Below the pieces are notes generated by a model. It did no database searches. It had not been told where the DNA came from and saw only the letters and a list, made by a program, of their open reading frames with translations. A program made the translations under genes and the position numbers. A DNA stretch of 64,000 nucleotides from Acinetobacter venetianus RAG-1 = CIP 110063 (lineage in GTDB: Bacteria; Pseudomonadota; Gammaproteobacteria; Pseudomonadales; Moraxellaceae), in the NCBI RefSeq assembly GCF_000368585.1, contig NZ_KB849558.1, positions 538,722-602,721 of the forward strand, given 5' to 3'. Numbering within the stretch: position 1 is the stretch's first letter; each line of letters starts with the position of its first letter. This document shows positions 15,785 to 24,417 of this stretch, piece after piece.

Positions 15785-16390
15785 ATGATTTGTATGATTC
15801 TCGAATTTATAGCCAATATTTTTATTGGCTTTTTTAAAATCTTATTTTCTCCTGTTACATTAAAAGTTCTTGTAATTGTCCCTATTTATGTATTTGTGCA
15901 AAGAGTTCACAATCAGACACAACAGCGTTCACTTAAAGCTATCAGTGATGAATTAGTGAAAGTAAATGACTTCCTAATCGAATTCATTATTAAAATTTCA
16001 TTGATTGAAAAAGAAGTTGAAGTTGATGAAAAGTTAATTTCTGAACTAAGCATATTAAAAAGTAAAATTAACGCACACATTATTTATATGAATGAGTATT
16101 TAAACGCTTTTCCTTATGGTGGTCCTGTAAACTATCTTTTTCATTTTATTTTTAAAGTTTATTTATCAGAAAAAGAGAAGGAAATGTCAGATAGTTTGGA
16201 CATGCAATATCAAGAATTGATACTGAACGATACAATATTGAGCTTAGAGAAAAAATTCATTGATAAGAAAAAACTTGTAAAACTTGATAGTAATACTATT
16301 GATCTTAATCAAAAAACTATTGATAAAGTAATTTCTGTAAGTAGAAACCTGCTAGAACATTTAGAAATGAATACTAGAAAAATGTTTTAG
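15785..16390 (+). CDS. Membrane-anchored helical protein of the ATPase/STAS operon
   Basis: This 201-residue protein has two close N-terminal hydrophobic helices (LEFIANIFIGFFKILF and VTLKVLVIVPIYVFV) followed by a long soluble helical region with Lys/Glu-rich heptad-like stretches. No known domain is recognised. The gene begins directly after the STAS stop (TAAATG). It may be the membrane effector or sensor of the operon, by analogy with defence modules that pair cytoplasmic switches with a membrane component; this is inference only. Confidence 0.6.
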   Translation: MICMILEFIANIFIGFFKILFSPVTLKVLVIVPIYVFVQRVHNQTQQRSLKAISDELVKVNDFLIEFIIKISLIEKEVEVDEKLISELSILKSKINAHIIYMNEYLNAFPYGGPVNYLFHFIFKVYLSEKEKEMSDSLDMQYQELILNDTILSLEKKFIDKKKLVKLDSNTIDLNQKTIDKVISVSRNLLEHLEMNTRKMF

Positions 16391-16395
16391 AATGA

Positions 16396-16469
16396 TTGGA
16401 ACAGATTAAGAATAAACAACTAGAATTCTGAAAAAATAGCCCTAATACACAACATATTAGGGCTTTTTC
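16396..16469 (+). promoter_or_regulatory. Late-promoter-like element with leader hairpin (site 5)
   Basis: TTGGAAC, ACT at +17-19, then GAAAAAATAGCCC entering a 9-bp hairpin AGCCCTAAT/ATTAGGGCT with T5, then CA and the ATG of the next gene. No separate ribosome site fits between hairpin and start. Confidence 0.65.
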
Positions 16470-17393
16470 ATGTCTGAAACAGGTCGAAAAACGAAAAGAA
16501 TTACATACAACCTTTATGATCGCGGACGTTCACATTCTGGAAAAGATCGTAGCAATGTTGATATGAAAGAAATGATCAATCGAATCAATGATCCAATGGT
16601 TCAAGATATGATTAAGTCAGGCACTTTCTATGGTTACAACGGTCACGAAATACGCCGTCGTTACGGCATGAACCCGCCAGATTCTGTCATTATTGATGGA
16701 AAAGTTGTTTATTTAGAACGATCAATTAGAACATTAGAATCATATGCTGAACCAAATGGGGATGTAACTCACGTCCATGAATTTTTAGAAAATGAATCAG
16801 GTGAGTTTGCACGTAAACAATATCTTGCTCGTGCAGGCGGTTTTAGTTCTGCTCAGAATTATAAACGTGCAGGTTTAAGTTTAATTCCTGTCGGATTCTA
16901 CGGTTTTGACTATGTAATGCAGCCAAATTACACCACTAATGTAGGTGATGGGCAATTGTTTGATGGTTTGGCAATTCCTGAAGAACAAGATGGATTGGTT
17001 GCTAGTTTTGATGATGCAACTGATATTGCTCAACTCTCTGCATCTGATGCAATGATTGTTCATTTGCTTGAACAGCAGATTCTTCGGGATTTTGACAATA
17101 TTCATATCCAATCCCAACTCTTAGAAATGAATGGTCAGGCTTTAGATCAAATAGACACTTTATCAAACCAACTTCATAGAAAAGAGCGACGTGAGGCTTT
17201 GCAGTTGCAAAGAAAGCAAGACCTTTATTCTGGCATGATTGGTGAAATACGTTCCTTTGATTCAGTTTGTGAAGAGGCTAATGAACTTTTAAGTGAAAGT
17301 GATTTAACTCGTATGAGATTGAGTGGTGAGAAGCCTAAGAACAAGGAAAGCAAGCCTAGAATTTTTAAAAGTATGTTCCGTTTTGGAGGGTAA
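16470..17393 (+). CDS. Possible prohead protease-like head protein
   Basis: This 307-residue protein has a central region (about 60-130) with FYGYNGHEIRRRYG, IIDGKVVYLERSIRTLESYAEPNGDVTHVHEFLENESGE and ARAGGFSSA. Spaced His residues followed by a GGFSSA serine motif resemble phage head-maturation proteases, though I cannot prove the catalytic set. The C-terminal third is helical and charged (LEMNGQALDQIDTLSNQLHRKERREAL), as in protease-scaffold fusions. It heads a unit that includes two unknown structural genes and the terminase, which fits head assembly. Confidence 0.45.
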   Translation: MSETGRKTKRITYNLYDRGRSHSGKDRSNVDMKEMINRINDPMVQDMIKSGTFYGYNGHEIRRRYGMNPPDSVIIDGKVVYLERSIRTLESYAEPNGDVTHVHEFLENESGEFARKQYLARAGGFSSAQNYKRAGLSLIPVGFYGFDYVMQPNYTTNVGDGQLFDGLAIPEEQDGLVASFDDATDIAQLSASDAMIVHLLEQQILRDFDNIHIQSQLLEMNGQALDQIDTLSNQLHRKERREALQLQRKQDLYSGMIGEIRSFDSVCEEANELLSESDLTRMRLSGEKPKNKESKPRIFKSMFRFGG

Positions 17394-17399
17394 TTACTT

Positions 17400-18206
17400 A
17401 TGTCATTACCTAAAGATTCGCTCAAATGCATTCAAGATGCTTGGTATAAGCTTTTAGTAGACTTTAGAGCTTGGTACATGCCTGAAACTACTCAAACCGA
17501 TGAATGGAAAAAGCGTGACATTAAAACAGCGATTAAATCATGTCCAAGCCGCATGATGGACGATTCGGAAGCAATGCTTGCTGAATATCGAAAAAGCCAA
17601 AATAGTGACGTTACAGGTGGCGCAACGGCTTTTATGCCGATTATGTTGACTGCTACAGCGATGTTGGATCAGCCTCCAGATACGATGCAGCTTTTACCAA
17701 TGCCTTACTTTGTGCCAATTGTGATAGGCGATAAACATGTAAGAATTCGACTCATTGCTAAAACTGTAAGAGCACAGATCGCATTTTATGCAACAAATGC
17801 TCATGATGCGCGCTCTGTCTGTGACCAGTTCTGTAGTTACGTGCAAGATGAAAATAAACGCCGTTTTAACGTGCCTTTCGATATGGGGATGCAACATATT
17901 GAAAAAAGCACTTTCACTTTGGTTGAGAATCAATTATTCCCTTCACCTGTACCAAGTGAAGCAATCAATCTATCAATCTTCACAATTGATGCGCAGTTAG
18001 TTGGGTATGCACCACAAATTATTGGTTTAGGTGGTCCTAACGACAACACTGTTGGCAATGGATATAACCCTGATGGTTCATCTATAGATAAGCCTTTAGA
18101 GGATCTTGTAGTAATTCAAGCAGATCAATATTCAGTTGATGGACATACTCGTGTCACAGCTGACCGCGATTCAGGCGACATTACTGTGGAGCATATTGAT
18201 GACTGA
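17400..18206 (+). CDS. Virion-unit protein of unknown function
   Basis: This is a 268-residue soluble protein between the protease-like gene and the terminase. It has a helical N-terminus, a hydrophobic proline-rich middle (AFMPIMLTATAMLDQPPDTMQLLPMPYFVPIVIG) and an acidic C-terminal tail rich in Asp and Gly. I recognise no family. Its stop codon lies inside the beginning of the next gene (8-nt overlap). A neck, completion or head-accessory role is plausible from position alone. Confidence 0.55.
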   Translation: MSLPKDSLKCIQDAWYKLLVDFRAWYMPETTQTDEWKKRDIKTAIKSCPSRMMDDSEAMLAEYRKSQNSDVTGGATAFMPIMLTATAMLDQPPDTMQLLPMPYFVPIVIGDKHVRIRLIAKTVRAQIAFYATNAHDARSVCDQFCSYVQDENKRRFNVPFDMGMQHIEKSTFTLVENQLFPSPVPSEAINLSIFTIDAQLVGYAPQIIGLGGPNDNTVGNGYNPDGSSIDKPLEDLVVIQADQYSVDGHTRVTADRDSGDITVEHIDD

Positions 18207-18708
18207 AATTATTAAAATCGATGCTCGAGTCACTGGATTCTCTAATGATGAAGTTCGTTTAATCAGCTTGTGTTTTTCTGACTCAGGACAGATTCTTGTT
18301 CAGAAACTTGATGTTTTCACTGCTTTACCTGTTCGACCAGATCAGCAAGCTGACACCATTGTAGTGACTGATTCGCCTAACTTAATTCAAAACTGGCAAC
18401 TGAAATTTGATGCTAAAGAACATTTAGAAGAAGTCATAAGAATTTATCAATCGAGTTTTAGGGCAGGGTTAGTCAAATTTGAAACATCATTAGAACGATA
18501 CAATCCGTTGAATATCTTGCAAGTCCGAAAGATTGATAAAAATGGCTTACAGCAAGAGTTTGACAGTAGTTCATTAGACAATGGGCATATCGCAGCGCTT
18601 ATTTCAATTTGGGCAAGCCACAAAATCGCAGTTTCTCATGCTGTCACATCAAAAGAGGAAGTCAAAGAAGAATATATAGATAAAACCATGTTGCCGTTTA
18701 GTATTTAG
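18199..18708 (+). CDS. Protein immediately upstream of terminase
   Basis: The start used is the ATG that overlaps the preceding stop by 8 nt; a longer frame upstream only shadows that gene. The 169-residue product is acidic with mixed strands and helices (TEIIKIDARVTGFSNDEVRLISLCF...). Its position 9 nt before terL makes a small-terminase role conceivable, but no helix-turn-helix is visible and no family is recognised. Confidence 0.55.
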   Translation: MTEIIKIDARVTGFSNDEVRLISLCFSDSGQILVQKLDVFTALPVRPDQQADTIVVTDSPNLIQNWQLKFDAKEHLEEVIRIYQSSFRAGLVKFETSLERYNPLNILQVRKIDKNGLQQEFDSSSLDNGHIAALISIWASHKIAVSHAVTSKEEVKEEYIDKTMLPFSI

Positions 18709-18717
18709 CGGTGGCGC

Positions 18718-20709
18718 ATGGCTTTAAAACCTCTTAAAGACATCCCAGAATGGTGGGAACTCTGTGCACGGTATCGATATGACATATATGCCTTTGCTGT
18801 TGAGGCTCTCGGTGTAACTCCTACCTGGCAACAAGAACTTTTATTCGAATCGATTCAGTTTGACGGAAGCCGAACATCTGTTGCTTCTGGGCATGGTTGT
18901 TTTGGAAAAGGCACAAAAATCCGTTTAGCGAACGGGAAATGGAAACGTGTCGAAAAAATAACAATAAATGATGCCGTAATGGGCACGGATGGCTTTACGC
19001 CGCGTGAAGTGATTAAGGTTGTCCAAGGATATCAAGAGCTTTATCAATTTGAGTATGGAAATGGCTCAAAGAATGTCTACAACAAGTCCCACATTTTATG
19101 CTTAGTCTCACTTGAATCGAAAAATGGCTGGAAAGCTGGCGATACCATGGAAGTCTTGGTATCGAAATATCTAGAATGGCCTGAAGAAACCAAGCGTCAA
19201 TTTGCTGCTTATGAACTAAAACATCGAAAATTCCAGCCCGTAAAAATTAATAGTGTTACGTCATTAGGTGAGGGTGACTATTACGGTTTTGTCCTAGATG
19301 GTGATGCAACTTTCCTAACAGCTGATGGAATGGTCCACCACAACACTGGTAAGACCGCATCGGCTGGTATCGTTGCATTATGGCATCTACTGTTCTTTGA
19401 TGAATCCATTACGATGTTTACTGCTCCTCAAATTGGGCAGTTAAAAAAACAAGTCTGGAAAGAAATCAGTATTAACCTGTCACGTCTTAAAGCTGGACCA
19501 TTGGGATGGCTTGCGGATTATGTCGGGTATCAGTCTGAATTAGTCTATATCAAAGGCTATAAAGAAAAGTGGTACGTATTTGCCAAAACAGCACCAAAAC
19601 ACCAGCCAACTAACTTGGCGGGGAACCATGCAGATAATTACTTGCTTTGGGGGGATGAGGCAAGTGGTATTGCAGATGAGATTTGGGATGTAGCGCTTGG
19701 TGCATTAACACACGTAGATAACCGTGCTGTTATGACATCGCAGCCCACACGTAATGCTGGTATGTTCTATGAAACACATCATAAGCTAAGTCATAGAGCA
19801 GGTGGTGCATGGATAGCTCTAACGTTCAATGGTGAAGAATCACCACTAGTAAGTAAGCAATCATTAGAAGAACAACGACAAAAATACGGTAGCCGTGATG
19901 ATCCTCAATATCAAATCCGTGTTTTAGGCCGTTTCCCAGATCGTGCCGACGAGTTCTTAATCACGAAACGTCAATCCGAAGAAATGTATGTCGGTGCATC
20001 GATTTTCGAAGAACACGTTTTTGGTTACGTGATTACAGTCGATGTTGGCGGTGGTGTGGGGCGTGACGATTCAGTAATTGCTGTATCGAAAGTTTGGGGT
20101 GAGGCCCAGTGGGGTGATCGTGCTCGCCGTGTTGAAGTTGTTGATGTTCCTTTGTGTAAGAACAAAGATGACATTACTGAGTTATTTGCCAAGATTAATG
20201 AATGCATTTTGAAGTACCCGAATGCAACTTTAGTTGTGGATGACAATGGTGCTGGTAAAGGTTTAGGTCAGTTACTCAAGAAACACGGTATTTGGTTTAT
20301 GCCTGTCTATTGGGGTGGTGCGTGCTTTAATAATGACAATCGAAAAGAGTATGTGAATAAACGTGCCTTAGCATACGTTTGTTTGAAACGAGCAATTGAA
20401 TCAGGGCGTTTCAAAGTCAAAACAAAGAAATTTAAAGTTAAGATTCAAGATCAAATTATTAAAATACCCTACACATTCGATGAGCACAGTCGCTATAAGA
20501 TTTTGAGCAAAGATGAAATGAAACGTCAGGGTATTAAATCACCCGATCTTGGTGATGTTTTTGCATTTATTTTCTTGGAAAATGTTTTCTACACTGAAGC
20601 ATATGAGAATGTCGTTATTGCGGATGATAGTCCAGAAGCACAAGAAAGAGCAGAGCGTAAATCTAGGTTCGACCAGCTTCAAGAAGCTGCTAAAGCACTT
20701 GAAAAATAG
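18718..20709 (+). CDS. terL: Terminase large subunit containing an intein
   Basis: This 663-residue precursor would be a 514-residue terminase after splicing. The ATPase Walker A (SGHG-TGKT) is split by the intein after Gly60. Walker B-like LLWGDEASG and the nuclease acidic motifs VDVGGG, LVVDDNGAG and KSPDLGDVF follow in the order expected of TerL, which translocates DNA into the prohead and cuts it. A GGTGGCGC tract precedes the start. The C-terminal region (KIPYTFDEHSRYKILSKDEMKRQGIKSPDLGD) is typical of TerL nuclease domains. The enzyme should be inactive until the intein leaves because the phosphate-binding loop is interrupted. Confidence 0.9.
   Translation: MALKPLKDIPEWWELCARYRYDIYAFAVEALGVTPTWQQELLFESIQFDGSRTSVASGHGCFGKGTKIRLANGKWKRVEKITINDAVMGTDGFTPREVIKVVQGYQELYQFEYGNGSKNVYNKSHILCLVSLESKNGWKAGDTMEVLVSKYLEWPEETKRQFAAYELKHRKFQPVKINSVTSLGEGDYYGFVLDGDATFLTADGMVHHNTGKTASAGIVALWHLLFFDESITMFTAPQIGQLKKQVWKEISINLSRLKAGPLGWLADYVGYQSELVYIKGYKEKWYVFAKTAPKHQPTNLAGNHADNYLLWGDEASGIADEIWDVALGALTHVDNRAVMTSQPTRNAGMFYETHHKLSHRAGGAWIALTFNGEESPLVSKQSLEEQRQKYGSRDDPQYQIRVLGRFPDRADEFLITKRQSEEMYVGASIFEEHVFGYVITVDVGGGVGRDDSVIAVSKVWGEAQWGDRARRVEVVDVPLCKNKDDITELFAKINECILKYPNATLVVDDNGAGKGLGQLLKKHGIWFMPVYWGGACFNNDNRKEYVNKRALAYVCLKRAIESGRFKVKTKKFKVKIQDQIIKIPYTFDEHSRYKILSKDEMKRQGIKSPDLGDVFAFIFLENVFYTEAYENVVIADDSPEAQERAERKSRFDQLQEAAKALEK
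18898..19344 (+). other. Mini-intein in TerL Walker A, 149 residues
   Basis: The insert runs from Cys61 to Asn209. Splicing block A is CFGKGTKIRLANG with nucleophile Cys1. Block B-like is NGSKNVYNKSHILC. Blocks F and G are YYGFVLDGDATFLTADGMVHHN, giving the penultimate His and terminal Asn, and the +1 extein residue is Thr. The length leaves no space for a homing endonuclease, so it is a mini-intein. Removing it restores an intact GHGTGKT P-loop. Active-site insertion is usual for inteins because precise loss only is tolerated. Confidence 0.9.
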
Positions 20710-20712
20710 TAA

Positions 20713-20789
20713 TTGGAACTATGCAACAAAACACAGTGTATGAATACCCAAAATAGCCATAGTGGACTAAAGGGTGAACTATGGCTATT
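20713..20789 (+). promoter_or_regulatory. Late-promoter-like element; hairpin contains the start codon (site 6)
   Basis: TTGGAAC, AGT at +16-18, and CCCAAAATAGCC at +28. A 12-bp hairpin AATAGCCATAGT/ACTATGGCTATT has the fibre gene ATG inside its 3' arm, so the start is paired in the folded leader. There is a GGGTG just before the 3' arm as possible ribosome site. Confidence 0.65.
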
Positions 20790-22406
20790 CAATTCTATTT
20801 AACAGATGCAGGTCGAACAGCAATTCTAAACGCTGAAAATTTAGGATTTCAATTAACCCTTTCTGAAATCGCCGTAGGTTCTGCAAAATATGATCCAGCT
20901 ACTCACCTAAGCAATACATCTCTCGTTAATGAAATCGAACGTTATGCGTTAAATGGCGGTAGCGTTGAACCTGTTACACATACAATTCGATTTATCACCA
21001 ATATTGAACCTACTGTGTCAGCTGATGGTTTTGAAATAGGTTTAATTACTGATCAAGGCGTATTGTTTGCCATAGCATCAACAACAACTGATACGCCACT
21101 CATTCGTTTAGTCGCTAATCTTGTATCAATTGTGACGTTTGGGATGATTGTTTCGAATTTAGATATTTCTAATCTCGTTATTTCAAATGATCCAAATACA
21201 CCAGTTTCTATAGCTTTGATGAATGAGCACATAGCCCATTCCAATCCACATCCACAATATGGTTTACTTTCCAAACAACAAGAGATTGAGCAAAATGTCT
21301 CTGATCTTATAATTTGGGGCAATCTCAAAGATTTTGAAATTGCTGCTAATAAGCAAGCTCAAGAAGCTGGGGACGCAAACCTTCAGCAGCAACTCTCAGA
21401 TTTATCACAGCAATTTCAACAACAAATTTCAAATATTGTGACCAATATAGCCAATACATATCCAAAAACTCGAATGGCTGGAGTATTAAACACAAATGCT
21501 GAACAAGCACTTCATACAGTAAATAAGCCAGATGGAACAAACATCAACTTTTTAGATTTGAGATTTGCAATTGTTGTATCCCATGAAGCAAAGGCAATTA
21601 ACCAAACGTATGTGAAACGATACGCCGATAAGTTCGAAGTATTTTTGAATGTCGATGATCGTTTATCTGGAAGCCTAAATAGTAGAAACGTAAATTACGC
21701 GGTAATTGAAACTTCAGCTGTCGGTCAAAATAGTGGTAATGGTGACTACTTATACAGTGGTAATCAAATTGCTGTGCCAATTCTTGCTGGTGAAAGTAAA
21801 GCATTCTTGATTGTTGGTGCAGGTGGTGGAGGTGGGTCATCTCGCTATGTTGATCTCGTAGCAAACTCAAGTCCTGAAACATTATCTGGATCTGATGGAC
21901 AAGATAGTTATATCTCCATTCAAAATACGACAATTAAATTCACTTCAGGCGGTGGTAAAGGTGGTGTTGGTGGAGTTCGAGATAATCAGACGCTTCAATA
22001 TATCAATGGTATTGCAGGTGCTGGTGGCCAATGGCAGCTAGTAGGTGAACCAACATCAGCGACGAGAACCAATGGTACGGCTGGTAATGCTAATGGAGAA
22101 AATCATACAGGTGCTTCAACTGATTCTAATGGTCGTGGTGCTGGCGGTAATGGTGCTGATGGATATGAGGTTATTACAGAAGGCTTTGGTGGGGGTGCTG
22201 GAGAAGGTGCACGCCTGACGATTGTTTATACAAATGATACTCAAGATATCCAATATGCACTCTTGTATGTAGGTAAGGGTGGAATTGGTGAACGTTCCCT
22301 CAATACTTATGACGAGGATGGAGTATTAGTTGAGCCTGCTACTGAAAATTATGTAGTTGGTGAAAACGGTGCAAATGGATTCATTCGCGTTTCAAGTGCT
22401 GTGTAG
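20781..22406 (+). CDS. Tail fibre / collar fibre protein
   Basis: This 541-residue protein has an N-terminal domain (AIQFYLTDAGRTAILNAENLGFQLTLSEIAVGSAKYDP..) of the phage tail-collar fibre family (DUF3751-like). A linker NEHIAHSNPHPQYGLL is common to fibres, and a coiled-coil helix follows (NLQQQLSDLSQQFQQQISNIVTN). The C-terminal half is glycine-rich (GAGGGGGSS, GGGKGGVGG, GAGGNGADG, GGGAGEGA), as in receptor-binding tips with polyglycine helices. It should attach the baseplate to the host surface. It opens a unit of six genes with tight spacing and overlaps. Confidence 0.8.
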   Translation: MAIQFYLTDAGRTAILNAENLGFQLTLSEIAVGSAKYDPATHLSNTSLVNEIERYALNGGSVEPVTHTIRFITNIEPTVSADGFEIGLITDQGVLFAIASTTTDTPLIRLVANLVSIVTFGMIVSNLDISNLVISNDPNTPVSIALMNEHIAHSNPHPQYGLLSKQQEIEQNVSDLIIWGNLKDFEIAANKQAQEAGDANLQQQLSDLSQQFQQQISNIVTNIANTYPKTRMAGVLNTNAEQALHTVNKPDGTNINFLDLRFAIVVSHEAKAINQTYVKRYADKFEVFLNVDDRLSGSLNSRNVNYAVIETSAVGQNSGNGDYLYSGNQIAVPILAGESKAFLIVGAGGGGGSSRYVDLVANSSPETLSGSDGQDSYISIQNTTIKFTSGGGKGGVGGVRDNQTLQYINGIAGAGGQWQLVGEPTSATRTNGTAGNANGENHTGASTDSNGRGAGGNGADGYEVITEGFGGGAGEGARLTIVYTNDTQDIQYALLYVGKGGIGERSLNTYDEDGVLVEPATENYVVGENGANGFIRVSSAV

Positions 22407-22417
22407 GTATTGCTGAA

Positions 22418-22690
22418 ATGATCAATGAATATCGAAATGCTATCCGAGATCTGATCAATAAGAATATTCAGCAGGGAATGTTGAATAGCTTAATCGTTTG
22501 GGATGTTAAGTCAGATGAAGCACAAGATCCAACCTTACTCAGTCTAAGAATTTATGGTTCACGAAATCACACCGATGTAATTCAAGTTGCATGTGGTGTT
22601 TCTGGTATATGGGAAAAGTTACCTGAAAAACGAATAGCAGTGCCTTTAATTTCTGATGTTTTACGGTTACGCCGTGAATTTTTAGATTAG
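22418..22690 (+). CDS. Small virion-unit protein
   Basis: This 90-residue protein (INEYRNAIRDLINKNIQQGMLNSLIVWDVKSDEAQDPTLLSLRIYGSRNHTDVIQVACGVSGIWEKLPEKRI) lies between the fibre gene and the zinc-finger protein gene. It shows an N-terminal helix and then beta strands. A small connector or fibre chaperone is possible by position; I recognise no family. Confidence 0.55.
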   Translation: MINEYRNAIRDLINKNIQQGMLNSLIVWDVKSDEAQDPTLLSLRIYGSRNHTDVIQVACGVSGIWEKLPEKRIAVPLISDVLRLRREFLD

Positions 22691-22698
22691 GAGGATTC

Positions 22699-23871
22699 AT
22701 GGCTGAAAATGATTCTTTCCAAAATGCATATCAACAAATGCAAGAGGCGCTTAAAAGTGGGCGCTTGCGTCGTGATTTACAGGGCCGTAGAAGTGCTGAT
22801 AAACAGCAACGTGCATTAGCAGAGCGAGAGGTTGAATTTGATGATCGTGGGCGAAAAATACCACGCCCTATGTTTTTACGTCCTGAAGACATTGCTCAAG
22901 GTGTTGATTACGATGTTGAAAAGGTTTTATTCACGACGTTAGGACAACAAAAAGGGGATTCTCCAAGACGTATTACCCGTGATGATATTTTGGCATTTCA
23001 AGACAATATTCTTCTTTTAAAAGATCAATATGTTAAAGGGATTACTATTCAAAATATCATTAACTTAAGTATGCAAGATGATATTGATCGCGCAAACCAA
23101 CAAATTTATATGGCTGTGCCCTTGAATCGAAAAGGAGGATTAGTTCATTTCTTAACGAATGCTGGTCCTAACAGTGAAGCGCAAAATCACCATGTAGAAG
23201 TTGAATTCTCTAATTTCAATTCTGTTGTATTTGATATTAAAAAAGAAGCGGTTAATACCGTAAAAAATCGACTTGCAAACGGGAAAATAAAATTTGAATG
23301 CGATTGCGGCAGACATACTTATTGGTTTCGATACATGGCAACGATTGGCGGCTATGGTCTTGGGCGGCATGAAGGAGGATTTCCAAAAGAAAGGAACCCT
23401 CATTTATCTGGTGTGGCATGTAAGCATGTTTTGCGAGTTGTTCAATGGATAACATCACCCGCAGGAATTGAATATTTAAAAAAGCAAGTTGATATTGATC
23501 GTAAAAAACAAGTTGGAACGCGCTATAAACAATCAGATGCTCAATTGAAGAACCAGCTTGATAAGCAATTAAATGATCTTGAATCGGGTACATCTAAACA
23601 AATTGTGGCGAACATTCAAAAAGCCGAAAAAGAAATGATGCGCCGCGCGAACAAAGTTGCCAAAAAATACTTTGCTGATCAATTAAAACAAATGAAGAAA
23701 GCTGAATTTGAGTTTAGAAAGGCATCGGTGCAGGCACAGATCAATGCAGTGATTCATACCTTTAGTAAAGAGCATCAATTAGAAATTAACAAAACTGTTG
23801 ATTCATGGGTAAAAGGCAAAATGTCTGATATTAGTTTTGAGATATTTATGCGAGGTCTAAATGCTAAATAA
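22699..23871 (+). CDS. Virion-unit protein with SWIM-like zinc-binding motif
   Basis: This 390-residue protein has a strong AGGAGG ribosome site. A cysteine-histidine cluster at about 195-240 reads CDCGRHTYWFRYMATIGGYGLG..., then ...GVACKHVLRVVQW, the CxC...CxH layout of SWIM zinc fingers. The C-terminal third is a long charged helical region (NIQKAEKEMMRRANKVAKKYFADQLKQMKKAEFEFRKA). SWIM fingers bind DNA or proteins. Its place in a virion unit suggests a structural or DNA-end role, but I cannot assign it. It overlaps the next gene by 11 nt. Confidence 0.55.
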   Translation: MAENDSFQNAYQQMQEALKSGRLRRDLQGRRSADKQQRALAEREVEFDDRGRKIPRPMFLRPEDIAQGVDYDVEKVLFTTLGQQKGDSPRRITRDDILAFQDNILLLKDQYVKGITIQNIINLSMQDDIDRANQQIYMAVPLNRKGGLVHFLTNAGPNSEAQNHHVEVEFSNFNSVVFDIKKEAVNTVKNRLANGKIKFECDCGRHTYWFRYMATIGGYGLGRHEGGFPKERNPHLSGVACKHVLRVVQWITSPAGIEYLKKQVDIDRKKQVGTRYKQSDAQLKNQLDKQLNDLESGTSKQIVANIQKAEKEMMRRANKVAKKYFADQLKQMKKAEFEFRKASVQAQINAVIHTFSKEHQLEINKTVDSWVKGKMSDISFEIFMRGLNAK

Positions 23872-24415
23872 TGCCGTTAACCGGGTTGCTAATGGTAGAC
23901 ATTTAGCAGCTAGACGTGTGGTTATGAATACGCTCGGGAGTATTCCAGCTCAAGTATGGCGTAAACGAATTGTCTATAGTAATCCATTAGATGCTGAGGT
24001 TCCTGTTGATCCATTGTCTTTCGAGGCAAATGCTTTATCTATCCAAGATGAGCCAAATTATGAATATGACCCACTTGGCTTTGCTTTTGTCTTACCTGAT
24101 AAGTTCAATGGTGGCGTAATTCATAAAAATAATAGTATGAATAATCCAAGTGAATTGACAATTATTGCCCAAATAGAAGCCTATGATGCTGGTCTATCTA
24201 CACTTGCTGAACAGATCATGAATATCCCTGATACTCAATTTTTAGAAGGTGACTTACTAGGTTTGATGATCTATGAGGGTTTCATGGTTTGGTTCGAGAT
24301 TGTTGGAACTACTGGTCAAACCCTTATGGCAGATTTTGGTAAAAAGTATGTATTAAATCGCCGTGATGAATTGGGTATGGACCCAGTTCAGGGTGAAGTG
24401 GAATCGAGGATTTAG
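23861..24415 (+). CDS. Virion-unit protein of unknown function
   Basis: This 184-residue soluble protein begins with a basic segment (NRVANGRHLAARRVVMNTLGSIPAQVWRKRIVY) and continues with an acidic, strand-rich part. It overlaps the zinc-finger protein gene by 11 nt and ends two bases before the next ATG, so translation is coupled. No family is recognised; a head-tail joining or tail-terminator protein would be of similar size and position. Confidence 0.55.
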   Translation: MLNNAVNRVANGRHLAARRVVMNTLGSIPAQVWRKRIVYSNPLDAEVPVDPLSFEANALSIQDEPNYEYDPLGFAFVLPDKFNGGVIHKNNSMNNPSELTIIAQIEAYDAGLSTLAEQIMNIPDTQFLEGDLLGLMIYEGFMVWFEIVGTTGQTLMADFGKKYVLNRRDELGMDPVQGEVESRI

Positions 24416-24417
24416 TG

